A DNA stretch of 64,000 nucleotides, from the NCBI RefSeq assembly GCF_002929275.1, contig NZ_PJIK01000016.1, forward strand, positions 40,333-104,332, in the 5' to 3' direction. Below, piece after piece: positions 6,910 through 15,433 of this stretch. Every line of letters starts with the position of its first letter. Within the stretch, counting starts at the first letter, position 1. The notes beneath the pieces are model-generated. The model was not told the DNA's origin. It saw only the letters and a list, made by a program, of their open reading frames with translations, and searched no databases. The DNA is from Arthrobacter sp. ZGTC131 (lineage in GTDB: Bacteria; Actinomycetota; Actinomycetes; Actinomycetales; Micrococcaceae). A program made the position numbers and the translations under genes.

Positions 6910-8247
6910 ATGACGACGACCCGCTCACCCAAGCAGCCTCCCCGGCCGAGCTTGCCCATGATTGCGGCGACGACGGCAACCCTGCCCGCCGTCATGCTCT
7001 CCTCCCTTGCTGTTGCCCAGCCAGCAGCCGCGGAGACCCGGCCCAGCGCCATTCCGGCGACGCTCGCCGCGGCAATCCAGGCACAGACCGCCGCCGTCAA
7101 GGCTGGCATCATTCCCGCCGCATCCGTACCGGCCACGATTCCGGCAGGCCTGCAGCCGGCGCGCGTGACCCCGGCAGCCCACACGGTTGTCCGTGGCGAC
7201 ACTGTCAGCGGCATCGCCGGCCGGTACGGCCTCAGCACGTCGGCCGTGCTCAAACTCAACAATCTCAAATCGAACTCCGTGATCTATCCGGGCCAGCGGC
7301 TCAAGCTGACCGGCGCGGCCACCACAGCTGCGAAGAAGGCGGCCACGGTTTCTCCTGCCAGCACGAGCAGCAGGACCTACACGGTGAAGTCCGGGGACAC
7401 GCTGGGCGGCATCGCTGCCCGCCACGGCGTCAAGCTCTCCCAGGTTCTCAGCTGGAACGGCCTGAAGCTGTCATCCGTCATCTATCCGGGCCAGAAGATC
7501 CGCATCGGATCGCCCGTGGCAGCAGCGCCTGCCGCCAAGCCGCCGGCAACTGCCGCCGCCAGCCCGGCTGCCACGCGCTCAGGCTCGTATGTCATCAAGG
7601 CCGGGGATACGTTGTCCGGCATCGCATCGAGGCACGGAGTGCGGCTGGCCGACGTCCTGTCGGCGAACCGTCTCAAACTGACCAGCGTTATCTATCCCGG
7701 ACACAAGCTCGTCATTCCCGGAAAGACGTCGGCCGTCCAGCCCGCGTCGAGCGTGACACCGCTGGTGCCCAGTTCCTTCCTCGGGTTCACGTACCCGGCC
7801 GCCGTGGTCAGCTCCGCCAACAAGAACAAGGCGCTGCTGAACGCCTCACCGGTTCCGTCCCTGGCACAGATGCAGTCCATCGTGGCCGACACGGCCCGCC
7901 GGATGGGCGTGGACCCCGCTTTGGCCCAGGCTTTCGCCTATCAGGAATCCGGATTCAACCAGCGTGCAGTGTCTCCGGCAAACGCCATCGGGACGATGCA
8001 GGTCATCCCGTCCTCCGGCGAGTGGGCATCCGACCTTGTGGGACGCAAGCTCAATCTGCTGGACCCGTATGACAATGCGACCGCCGGTGTTGCCATCATC
8101 CGGCAGCTGATCCGGACCAGTAAGAACCTGGATTACGCGATCGCCGGTTACTACCAGGGCCAGTACTCCGTCAGCAAGTACGGCATGTACTCCGACACCA
8201 AGAACTACGTCGCAGCCATCAAGGCGCACCGCAAGAACTTCAGCTAG
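6910..8247 (+). CDS. secreted LysM-repeat lytic transglycosylase
   Basis: A 445-residue exported peptidoglycan-active enzyme. The signal peptide is about 1-44 (cleavage after AQPAAA). It is followed by three LysM domains (about 96-138, 157-200 and 226-271; each starts with a TVxxGDT-type motif and ends in VIYPGxxL/I) joined by Ala/Pro linkers. The C-terminal SLT domain (about 318-440) has the catalytic glutamate in AFAYQESGFNQ and the motif AIGTMQVIPSSGEWA. LysM binds glycan; the SLT domain cleaves it with 1,6-anhydro product formation. The start has GAGGA seven bases upstream. The upstream GTMACA array suggests control by an envelope response regulator. Confidence 0.93.
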   Translation: MTTTRSPKQPPRPSLPMIAATTATLPAVMLSSLAVAQPAAAETRPSAIPATLAAAIQAQTAAVKAGIIPAASVPATIPAGLQPARVTPAAHTVVRGDTVSGIAGRYGLSTSAVLKLNNLKSNSVIYPGQRLKLTGAATTAAKKAATVSPASTSSRTYTVKSGDTLGGIAARHGVKLSQVLSWNGLKLSSVIYPGQKIRIGSPVAAAPAAKPPATAAASPAATRSGSYVIKAGDTLSGIASRHGVRLADVLSANRLKLTSVIYPGHKLVIPGKTSAVQPASSVTPLVPSSFLGFTYPAAVVSSANKNKALLNASPVPSLAQMQSIVADTARRMGVDPALAQAFAYQESGFNQRAVSPANAIGTMQVIPSSGEWASDLVGRKLNLLDPYDNATAGVAIIRQLIRTSKNLDYAIAGYYQGQYSVSKYGMYSDTKNYVAAIKAHRKNFS

Positions 8248-8339
8248 CCTCACGAGCCGGCACCACCCTGGCGCCGGGCTGAGGATAACGATACGGGTCC
8301 GGATCGCATGTTGGTCGGGACCCGTTTCCGTGCAGCAAT

Positions 8340-8345
8340 TAGTAT
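8340..8345 (+). promoter_or_regulatory. candidate -10 box for a leaderless kinase mRNA
   Basis: TAGTAT ends seven bases before the GTG at 8352, the distance expected if transcription starts on the start codon itself. No good -35 is seen. If correct, the kinase mRNA is leaderless, which is common in Actinobacteria. Confidence 0.35.
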
Positions 8346-8351
8346 CTTAAG

Positions 8352-10556
8352 GTGCAGGAAAACGTGTCAGACAGTCTCGTTGGCTCCCTGGTAGACAATC
8401 GCTACCAGGTCACTTCGAGGTTGGCGAGGGGCGGAATGTCCACCGTCTACATCGCGACGGACCTGAGGCTGGACCGGGATGTGGCTTTAAAAGTCCTCCA
8501 CCCGCACCTGGTCAACGACGGCAACTTCCTGGACCGCCTGTCCCGCGAGGCTCGGGCGGCCGCGAAGCTCTCCCACCCCCACGTGGTGGGCGTCCTGGAC
8601 CAGGGGCACGACGGCCGCACGGCCTACCTTGTCATGGAGTACATCAAAGGCCACACGCTCCGGGACGTCATCAACACCAAGGGGGCCCTGTCTCCCCGGC
8701 TCGCCCTAGCACTGATTGACCCGGTGGTCGAGGGGCTCGGATCCGCCCACGCGGCAGGCCTCATCCACCGGGACGTGAAGCCCGAGAACGTCCTCATCGC
8801 CGATGACGGCCGGATCAAGATCGGCGACTTCGGCCTGGCCCGGGCGGTGACCACGAACACGAGTACCGGCGCGCTGATCGGCACGGTGGGGTATCTCTCG
8901 CCCGAGCTCGTGCTCGGTAAGACCGCCGACGCGCGCAGCGACATCTACTCCACCGGAATCATGCTGTTCGAAATGCTGACCGGCCGGCAGCCCTTTGACG
9001 GCGAGGTCCCCATTCAGGTCGCCTACCAGCACGTCAATTCAACCGTGGGACCGCCATCGGGGCTGGTTCCCGGGCTGGCGGAAGAAGTTGACGAGCTGGT
9101 GCAGTGGTGCACAGCCAACGACCCCGAAAAACGCCCGGTGGATGGAAACGCGCTCCTGGCCGAGCTTCGGCACATCCGGACCAACCTTTCTGACGCCGAA
9201 CTCGACCTGCAGCCTCCTGCGGCCTTGGGCGCCGCCATTGCATCGGCAACGCCGGGCACCGCGGGCATGGTCCCTGCCGCGCGCGGCGCGGACGCGGCAC
9301 GCCCCATGCCGGACCGCATGCCGTCCCTCGGGAACCGCACCGAGCTACTCTCCCCCATCCACACGCCGCCGGCACAAACGCCGCCTGCGCGCGGCACCGG
9401 GGCACCAATACCCACAGCGCAGGGTCCTGCAGTCCAGGGGCCAGCAGTTCAGCGGCCCACGGAGATCATCTCGCACACCAGCAACCCCACGGCGGTCTTC
9501 CCCGCCGCCCGTCAGCTCCCGCCCGGGTTCGCGTTCGAACCGGTCGACGCGGAAGAGGCCCCTCCCGCCGCCCTGAGCAAGAGGGAACTGCGAAGGCTGG
9601 ACCGGGACGAGCAAAAGGCCAGGGCCCGGGCCGCGGCCACTCCGGTCCGCACGTTGCGGGAGGGCAATTCCAGGCGGCGCGGAGCTATCTGGATGGTGTT
9701 ACTGATCATCGCGGCGCTCCTGGCTACGGGTGCCGGCTGGTTCTTCGGGATGGGGCCAGGCTCTCCTGGCACTGTGCCCACGGTGGCCAACAGGACCGTG
9801 GCGGAAGCCCAGGCGCTCCTCCGGTCCGCCGGCTTCCAGTCCAGCACGCAGGACGTGTTCGACGACGACGTCAGGGCCGGTCTGGTGGTGGGCTCTGAAC
9901 CCGCAGCGGGGACGGAAATCAGGAAATTCCAGCCTGTATCGCTGTTCGTGTCCAAGGGCCCCCAGCTTTTCCCCCTGCCGCCGCTGGCGGGAAAAACCCT
10001 CGACGCCGCCAAGAATGAACTCAACCGCGCCGAAATGGCCCTGGGTAAAATCACGGAGAAATTCGACGAAAAGGCGGCGGCCGGCACAGTCCTTGGCCAG
10101 ACGCCCGCGCCCGGGACGGCCGTCAAACACGGCACCCCGGTCGGCCTGACGGTGTCGAAAGGCCCTCAGCCCATTCCGGTTCCGGACGTCCGCGGCGAGG
10201 AGCAGGGCACGGCAGTCGAGGCGATCGAGGCAGCCGGGCTGAAGGCGGTGGTGGCGGATGAAACCGTCAACGACAGGAACGTCCCCAAGGGCGCCGTCGT
10301 GTCACAGGAGCCGGCGTCCGGAACCCTGACCCGCGGACAGACCGTCACGCTGACAATTTCCGAGGGACCCAAGCTGGTGAAGGTGCCGAATTACATTGGC
10401 GAGCAGGTGAGTGACGCCCGTGAGGCCCTGGAGAAACGCGGCTTCGAGGTCCGGGTGAACAACATCCTGGGCGGATTCTTCGGCACGGTGCGGGACCAGG
10501 ACCCCGTGGACACCGAAGTGCCCGAAGGCTCCGTCGTCACGCTCACGGTGGTTTAG
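8352..10556 (+). CDS. pknL: Ser/Thr protein kinase with four PASTA domains (PknL/PknB type)
   Basis: A 734-residue membrane kinase. The N-terminal Hanks kinase domain (about 18-275) has Lys47 in VALKV, catalytic HRDVKPEN (139-146), DFG (159-161) and the YLSPE segment after the activation loop. A Pro/Ala-rich juxtamembrane linker precedes a single membrane helix (about 440-462), and four PASTA repeats (about 465-734) lie outside the cell. PASTA domains bind muropeptides or lipid II, so the kinase reads wall status. Gene order next to the Rv2175c homologue and aroG matches pknL. The GTG at 8352 may be leaderless; an alternative GTG at 8364 has AGGA five bases upstream and would shorten the protein by four residues. 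Confidence 0.95.
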   Translation: MQENVSDSLVGSLVDNRYQVTSRLARGGMSTVYIATDLRLDRDVALKVLHPHLVNDGNFLDRLSREARAAAKLSHPHVVGVLDQGHDGRTAYLVMEYIKGHTLRDVINTKGALSPRLALALIDPVVEGLGSAHAAGLIHRDVKPENVLIADDGRIKIGDFGLARAVTTNTSTGALIGTVGYLSPELVLGKTADARSDIYSTGIMLFEMLTGRQPFDGEVPIQVAYQHVNSTVGPPSGLVPGLAEEVDELVQWCTANDPEKRPVDGNALLAELRHIRTNLSDAELDLQPPAALGAAIASATPGTAGMVPAARGADAARPMPDRMPSLGNRTELLSPIHTPPAQTPPARGTGAPIPTAQGPAVQGPAVQRPTEIISHTSNPTAVFPAARQLPPGFAFEPVDAEEAPPAALSKRELRRLDRDEQKARARAAATPVRTLREGNSRRRGAIWMVLLIIAALLATGAGWFFGMGPGSPGTVPTVANRTVAEAQALLRSAGFQSSTQDVFDDDVRAGLVVGSEPAAGTEIRKFQPVSLFVSKGPQLFPLPPLAGKTLDAAKNELNRAEMALGKITEKFDEKAAAGTVLGQTPAPGTAVKHGTPVGLTVSKGPQPIPVPDVRGEEQGTAVEAIEAAGLKAVVADETVNDRNVPKGAVVSQEPASGTLTRGQTVTLTISEGPKLVKVPNYIGEQVSDAREALEKRGFEVRVNNILGGFFGTVRDQDPVDTEVPEGSVVTLTVV

Positions 10557-10568
10557 CCAAGACAACGA

Positions 10569-10604
10569 AAAACCGGCGCAGGGGAAGTCCCCGGCGCCGG
10601 TTTT
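10569..10604. terminator. strong bidirectional terminator
   Basis: An 11-bp stem (AAAACCGGCGC / GCGCCGGTTTT) encloses a second stem GGGG-AAGT-CCCC. It lies between the convergent kinase and DAHP synthase genes, and its ends supply T-runs in both directions. Confidence 0.9.
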
Positions 10605-10631
10605 ACTGTCTGCCCGTAGACCGGGCCTGGG

Positions 10632-12023
10632 CTAGCGCCGGGACAGAGCCCCGGCCACGAGGAAGGCCATTTCCAGCGACTGCATGTGGTTCAGCCGCGG
10701 GTCGCACACCGACTCGTAGCGGTCCAGGAATGCCTCCTGGTCGATGGGGTCGGCGCCGCCCAGGCACTCCGCGACGTCGTCTCCGGTCATCTCGACATGG
10801 AGGCCGCCCGGCACGGTCCCGAGGGCGTGGTGCACCTCGAAGAACCCGCGGACCTCGTCGATGACGTCGTCGAAATTACGGGTCTTGTACCCGTTAGGCG
10901 AGGTGACCGTGTTGCCATGCATCGGGTCCGTGACCCAGAGGACCTGGGCGCCGGAAGCGGTGACCTTTTCCACGACGGCGGGAAGCTTTTCGCGGATGTT
11001 GCCCGCACCCATGCGGGTGATGAACGTGAGCCTGCCGGGCTCCCGCTCCGGATCGAGCTTGTCGATCAGCCGCAGGGCGTCGTCCCCGGAGGTGGTGGGC
11101 CCAAGCTTGACACCGATCGGGTTGCGGACGCGGGACAGGAAGTCAACGTGCGCGTGGTCCAGCCCGCGGGTCCGCTCGCCAATCCAGAGGAAGTGCGCGG
11201 AGGTGTCATAGGGGAAGCCGGTGCGCGAGTCGATGCGCGTCAGGGCCCGTTCGTAGTCGAGCAGCAGCGCCTCGTGGCTGGCGTAGAACTCCACGCGCTT
11301 CAGCGCCTCGAAGTCCGCGCCGCAGGACGCCATGAACTTGATGGCGCGGTCGATGTCCCGTGCCAGCGATTCGTAGCGCGCGTGGGCGGGGTTTTCCGTG
11401 AAGCCCTTGTTCCACTGGTGGACGAGGCGCAGATCCGCGAAACCGCCCTGGGTGAAGGCGCGGATCAGGTTCAGCGTGGAGGCGGACGTGTGATAGGCGC
11501 GGAGCATCCGATTGGCATCGTGGCCCCTGGATTCCGGGGTGAAATCGTACCCGTTGACGATGTCCCCGCGGTACGCCGGCAGGGTCACGCCGTTGCGGGT
11601 CTCGTCATTCGAGGAACGCGGCTTGGCGAACTGCCCTGCCATCCGGCCCATTTTGATGACCGGCATCGCGGCGCCGTACGTCAGGACTACCGCCATCTGC
11701 AGGATGGTCTTTACCCGTGCGCTGATCTTGTCCGCGGTCGCGTCGCCGAACGTCTCGGCACAGTCACCGCCCTGGAGCAGGAACGCCTTGCCCTGGGCGG
11801 CAGCAGCGAGGCGCTCCCGAAGGATATCGACCTCACCGGCAAACACGAGGGGAGGAAGCACCGAAAGTTCCTTGACGGAGGCGTCGAAGACATCCCGGTC
11901 CTGCCAGCTCGGCTGCTGGGAAACCGGAAGATCCCGCCAGTTGTCCAGTCCCGGATAGTTGGCTGCACCGCTCTGTGAGGTGCTGGTCAGGGAAGAGGCA
12001 GGTTTTGCAGATAGCTCAGTCAC
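10632..12023 (-). CDS. aroG: class II 3-deoxy-7-phosphoheptulonate (DAHP) synthase
   Basis: First enzyme of the shikimate pathway: condenses phosphoenolpyruvate and erythrose 4-phosphate. The protein is the class II (plant/mycobacterial) type, shown by LLQGGDCAETF, GRMAGQFAKPRSS, LPAYRGDIVNG and the C-terminal GGLHVEMTGDDVAECLGG. About 463 residues from GTG 12023, which begins TELSAKPASS. The frame is open further to 12086, adding 21 unconserved residues, so the start is uncertain. The position beside the PASTA kinase equals Rv2178c. Metal and substrate residues (Cys in GGDCAE, Arg/Lys in AKPRSS, Glu/Asp near the C-terminus) are present. Confidence 0.95.
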   Translation of the reverse strand: MTELSAKPASSLTSTSQSGAANYPGLDNWRDLPVSQQPSWQDRDVFDASVKELSVLPPLVFAGEVDILRERLAAAAQGKAFLLQGGDCAETFGDATADKISARVKTILQMAVVLTYGAAMPVIKMGRMAGQFAKPRSSNDETRNGVTLPAYRGDIVNGYDFTPESRGHDANRMLRAYHTSASTLNLIRAFTQGGFADLRLVHQWNKGFTENPAHARYESLARDIDRAIKFMASCGADFEALKRVEFYASHEALLLDYERALTRIDSRTGFPYDTSAHFLWIGERTRGLDHAHVDFLSRVRNPIGVKLGPTTSGDDALRLIDKLDPEREPGRLTFITRMGAGNIREKLPAVVEKVTASGAQVLWVTDPMHGNTVTSPNGYKTRNFDDVIDEVRGFFEVHHALGTVPGGLHVEMTGDDVAECLGGADPIDQEAFLDRYESVCDPRLNHMQSLEMAFLVAGALSRR

Positions 12024-12124
12024 ACTACTAAGAGTAGTTGCCGCAACCGGCATCCGGACACCTGATCTGTCATCGACCCCGGGCATGGCGTCACAGAGTC
12101 TCGGCGCCGGCCTGGGTGTATTGC

Positions 12125-13039
12125 TCAGGCTGACCGGGAGGTTCCGAGGTCGTCACCGTCGCCGGAGTCGCGCTTGGATTCCGCACCGGGCACAGTCCCG
12201 GGCAATTCCTCGGGCCCTGCGGGCGAACCGTCCGGTCCTCCCCCGGCCTGCGCTGCCGCGGGACCTGCCGCAGGACCGGCCGCGGTGGCCCCGGCCGCGG
12301 TGGCCTCAGGTTCCGGCCCGGCTGCCCCGGCTCCGGGCTCATCCGTTGCGGCAATGGCTTTCCCGGCCAGCTGCAGCTTGACGACGGCGGCGTACTCGTC
12401 GACGTATTCCTGGCCGGAGAGCCGCATGAGCTCGTACATGATTTCGTCGGCCACGGACCGCTGGATCAGCCGGTCCTCCGCCATGCCCGCATAACGGCTG
12501 AAGTCCAGCGGTTCGCCGAAGATCATGCCGATGCGGCGGATGTTGGGGAGCCGTTTTCCGATCGGCTGAACCTTGTCGGTTCCGATCATGGCCACGGGAA
12601 TAACGGGAACGCCGGCCGCAAGCGCAAGCCGGGCCACGCCCACCTTCCCGCGGTAGAGCCGCCCGTCGGGGCTGCGCGTGCCCTCGGGATAGATTCCCAG
12701 CAGTCCGCCGTGCGTCAGCACATCCATGCCCGTCTCCAGTGACGCAGCCGAGGCCGCGCCGCCGGAGCGGTCCATGGGGAGCTGGTTGGTGAGCCGGAAA
12801 AACAGGGCGGTCAGCCTGCCCTTGAGGCCGGTCCCGGTGAAGTACTCCGACTTGGCGAGGAAGATGACGGGCCGCGGCACCATGAGCGGCATGAAAATGG
12901 AATCCGAGAACGACAGATGGTTTGACGCGATGATCGCCGCGCCCTCGGCCGGAACGTTGTCCAGTCCTTTGACCCACGGCCGGAAGAGGGTGCGGAGCAC
13001 CGGCCCCAGGAAGATCCTTTTCATGACCCAATAGAACAC
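12125..13039 (-). CDS. 1-acyl-sn-glycerol-3-phosphate acyltransferase (PlsC family)
   Basis: Transfers an acyl chain to lysophosphatidic acid in phospholipid synthesis. The 304-residue protein has the HX4D catalytic motif NHLSFSD (40-46), the FLAKSEYF block and the glycerophosphate-binding YPEGTRSPDGRL (about 130-141). The last 70 residues are Ala/Gly/Pro low complexity and lie outside the family. GTG 13039 is chosen because GGAGGGG lies eight bases upstream; the same frame stays open far upstream, but that part is antisense to the hydrolase gene and is not coding. It resembles Rv2182c in position. A second paralogue lies at 30818-31567. Confidence 0.92.
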   Translation of the reverse strand: MFYWVMKRIFLGPVLRTLFRPWVKGLDNVPAEGAAIIASNHLSFSDSIFMPLMVPRPVIFLAKSEYFTGTGLKGRLTALFFRLTNQLPMDRSGGAASAASLETGMDVLTHGGLLGIYPEGTRSPDGRLYRGKVGVARLALAAGVPVIPVAMIGTDKVQPIGKRLPNIRRIGMIFGEPLDFSRYAGMAEDRLIQRSVADEIMYELMRLSGQEYVDEYAAVVKLQLAGKAIAATDEPGAGAAGPEPEATAAGATAAGPAAGPAAAQAGGGPDGSPAGPEELPGTVPGAESKRDSGDGDDLGTSRSA

Positions 13040-13150
13040 GTGTCTTACCCCTCCGGAAGGCAACTGGCAGGCGCTCCAAAGGGCCCGGCCAGCACTGCAA
13101 TGCAACCCTACTCTAGTGAGAATTGTCCGGAACAGTGACACGATGGTCTC

Positions 13151-13939
13151 ATGACAGAAAGCAGCGCCCGGACTACGCCCGCCGCTTTCAGCTACCCGGG
13201 CCACGGACCCAACGCCCGCATCGGCATTGCCATTTGCCACGGTTTCACGGGCAGCCCGTTGAGCATCCTTCCGTGGGCCGAGTTCTTGGCCGGGCGCGGC
13301 TTCGCCGTATCGGTGCCGCTGCTCCCGGGCCACGGGACCCGCTGGCAGGATCTGGCCCGGACGGGATGGCGGGACTGGCACAGCGCCTTCGAAGAGGCAT
13401 ATCTGAAGCTCGAAGCGAAGACGGACGACTGCTACGTGGCAGGCCTGTCCATGGGCGGCGCCGTCGCGCTGCTGACCGCCGCCCGCCACAGCGTGTCCGG
13501 TGTGGCGGTGGTGAACCCGGGCCTGAGCTTCTACGACCGCCGCGTCCGCGTTATCGGCCTCCTCAAGCACTTCCAGCGGACCACGATTCCCATCGAGGAA
13601 GAGGATCCGACGTCGTCCCCCACCGAGGACGGCGACTACTCCCTGACGCCGTTGGCGGCTGTCCACCAGCTGAAAAGGCTTTTCGCGGCCGCGGCCCGCG
13701 GACTTCCGCGAGTCACCGCGCCCGTCCTGGTCTTCAAGTCGCGGAACGACATCGTGGTGCCGCCCACGTCCCTCGCGATTATCAGGAAGCGGCTGGGATC
13801 CACAACCCTGGACGTTGTTCCGCTGAAGAACAGCGGGCATGTGGCCACGCTTGACGTGGACGCCCCGGAAATTTTTGAAGGCTCGGCGCGGTTCTTCGAG
13901 ATGCACGCGCGAAGCAACTTATCGTCGGAGACGTCATGA
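13151..13939 (+). CDS. alpha/beta-hydrolase (carboxylesterase/monoacylglycerol lipase type)
   Basis: A 262-residue cytoplasmic serine hydrolase. The oxyanion-hole region CHGFTGSP (29-36), nucleophile elbow GLSMGG (Ser100), acid residue in KSRNDIVVPP and base His in NSGHVATLDVD complete the catalytic triad. The substrate is unknown; the family includes thermostable carboxylesterases and short-chain acylglycerol lipases. It overlaps the next hydrolase by 4 bp (ATGA), and the two share nearly the same motifs, so they arose by tandem duplication. It diverges from the acyltransferase gene at 12125-13039, hinting at a role in acyl-lipid turnover. Confidence 0.9.
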   Translation: MTESSARTTPAAFSYPGHGPNARIGIAICHGFTGSPLSILPWAEFLAGRGFAVSVPLLPGHGTRWQDLARTGWRDWHSAFEEAYLKLEAKTDDCYVAGLSMGGAVALLTAARHSVSGVAVVNPGLSFYDRRVRVIGLLKHFQRTTIPIEEEDPTSSPTEDGDYSLTPLAAVHQLKRLFAAAARGLPRVTAPVLVFKSRNDIVVPPTSLAIIRKRLGSTTLDVVPLKNSGHVATLDVDAPEIFEGSARFFEMHARSNLSSETS

Positions 13940-14748
13940 GCATAGTTCCGGACCACAGTCCGTTCAGCAGCCCGTTTTCCGGCGAGGGTCCGCGCATCGG
14001 CGTGGCCCTGTCCCATGGGTTCACCGGCAGCCCGCACGGAGTCCGGGCCTGGGCCGCAGCCCTGGCCGCCGCGGGCTTCGCTGTCCGCATGCCCCTGCTC
14101 CCCGGCCACGGCACCACGTGGCAGGAGCTGTCCCGCAGCCGCTGGACCGAATGGCACGATGCCATGGATGCTGCCTATGTGGAACTCGAGTCCGAGTGTG
14201 ACCACGTCTTTTCCGCCGGCCTGTCCATGGGAGGCGCGCTGGCGCTGCGGATTGCCGCCACGCGTCCCGTTGCCGGAGCCATCCTGGTCAATCCCGGCCT
14301 GGTCATTGACGACCCCCGCGCTCCACTCGCCGGCATCCTCAAGCTGGTGCTCAAGAGCACACCGGCCATAGCCAACGACATCCTCAAGCCCGGCGTGGAC
14401 GAAGGCGCCTATGCCCGGACGCCGGTGGCGGCGGCACACCAGCTGAACAAGATGTTCAAGGACACGCTCCGGCTGCTCCCGCGCGTCACGGCGCCGGTGC
14501 GGGTCTTCCGATCCACCGTGGACCACGTTGTTTCCGATTCCAGCATCACGGCGCTCCGGCGGGGACTGACCCACGCCCCGCTGCAGGTCAGCAGGCTGGA
14601 GAACAGCTACCACGTGGCCACGCTTGACAACGACGCCGAGGAAATCTTCAGCGGCTCGGTGGACTTCATCCGCTCCGTGGTGGCCGAATCCAGCCAGGCT
14701 CCGAACCAGTCCGCGACAGCCAGCCAGAAGGGCGCACCCGATGAATAG
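13936..14748 (+). CDS. alpha/beta-hydrolase, tandem paralogue
   Basis: A 270-residue paralogue of the preceding hydrolase. Matching landmarks are SHGFTGSPHGVRAW (27-40), LLPGHGTTWQEL (54-65), GLSMGG with Ser97, the acid in RSTVDHVVSD and His in NSYHVATLDND. The active site is complete, so both copies should be functional. Its start overlaps the upstream stop by 4 bp and its end overlaps the next ORF by 8 bp, so the three genes form one tightly packed operon. The substrate is not predictable from sequence. Confidence 0.9.
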   Translation: MSIVPDHSPFSSPFSGEGPRIGVALSHGFTGSPHGVRAWAAALAAAGFAVRMPLLPGHGTTWQELSRSRWTEWHDAMDAAYVELESECDHVFSAGLSMGGALALRIAATRPVAGAILVNPGLVIDDPRAPLAGILKLVLKSTPAIANDILKPGVDEGAYARTPVAAAHQLNKMFKDTLRLLPRVTAPVRVFRSTVDHVVSDSSITALRRGLTHAPLQVSRLENSYHVATLDNDAEEIFSGSVDFIRSVVAESSQAPNQSATASQKGAPDE

Positions 14749-15352
14749 GCCCGACTCAAACCCGTCCGATCCGAGCGCGAACCAGGACGACGCCGTCTGG
14801 CTTGACCTCGTGGCCAGGCTCCAGGGCGACACACCCGCCCCGGGCATCGGTGCCGGGACCCAGGACGAAGCCGGTTCAGAAAGCGGCGGCGCTGCGACGC
14901 CACAAGATCGCGAGCCTGGCTCCGGTCCCGAACACAGCCCGGCAAAGCGCTTCACGGATTTTGATCCTTTGGGGCTCGCCGCCAGGGCTCCGACGGAATT
15001 GTCGGCCGCGGAACGCGAGGCTGCCGCCCGGCAGCGGGACGCCGCCCAGCCGGGCGAACCCGCGGGGCCACCCGCTGCGGAAGGCCCGCGCGACTACGGC
15101 GTCGAAGACGACGACGGTGCCTTTGTGCCGGAGGAGCCTCCCCGGCTTTCGGCCACGGATCCGCTGACCATGCTGGCGTGGGTCGCCGCTGTGGGTGCAC
15201 CCATCGCCTTGGTGCTGTCGGCCATGTTTTGGCGTTCCGCACCCCTGCTGGCAATCCTGGGCATGGTGGCCGCATTCACCGGAGCGGTGGTGTACCTGAT
15301 CATGAAGCTGCCCCAGGAGAAGGACGAAAACGACGACGGCGCGCGCGTCTGA
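14741..15352 (+). CDS. uncharacterised membrane protein of the hydrolase operon
   Basis: A 203-residue protein whose ATG at 14741 overlaps the upstream hydrolase by 8 bp. The first 145 residues are acidic and low complexity (Pro, Gly, Ala, Glu, Asp), with short conserved-looking pieces such as DAVWLDLVARLQGD and FTDFDPLGLAA. Two C-terminal membrane segments follow (about 147-168 and 172-192), then an acidic tail. No enzyme motif is seen. The arrangement suggests a membrane anchor or partner for the hydrolases; this is inference. Confidence 0.8.
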   Translation: MNRPDSNPSDPSANQDDAVWLDLVARLQGDTPAPGIGAGTQDEAGSESGGAATPQDREPGSGPEHSPAKRFTDFDPLGLAARAPTELSAAEREAAARQRDAAQPGEPAGPPAAEGPRDYGVEDDDGAFVPEEPPRLSATDPLTMLAWVAAVGAPIALVLSAMFWRSAPLLAILGMVAAFTGAVVYLIMKLPQEKDENDDGARV

Positions 15353-15433
15353 CGGCGCTAGGCTGGCCGCCGGTCGCGGAAGCGACTGACGGGCCTGGGG
15401 CCGCCGGTGGACGCCCCGGTTACGCCCCGGGGG

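Noticed and set aside
13040-13906. upstream extension of the acyltransferase frame to 593 residues
   Set aside because: The extra part is antisense to the hydrolase gene; GTG 13039 has a good ribosome binding site and the normal family N-terminus.
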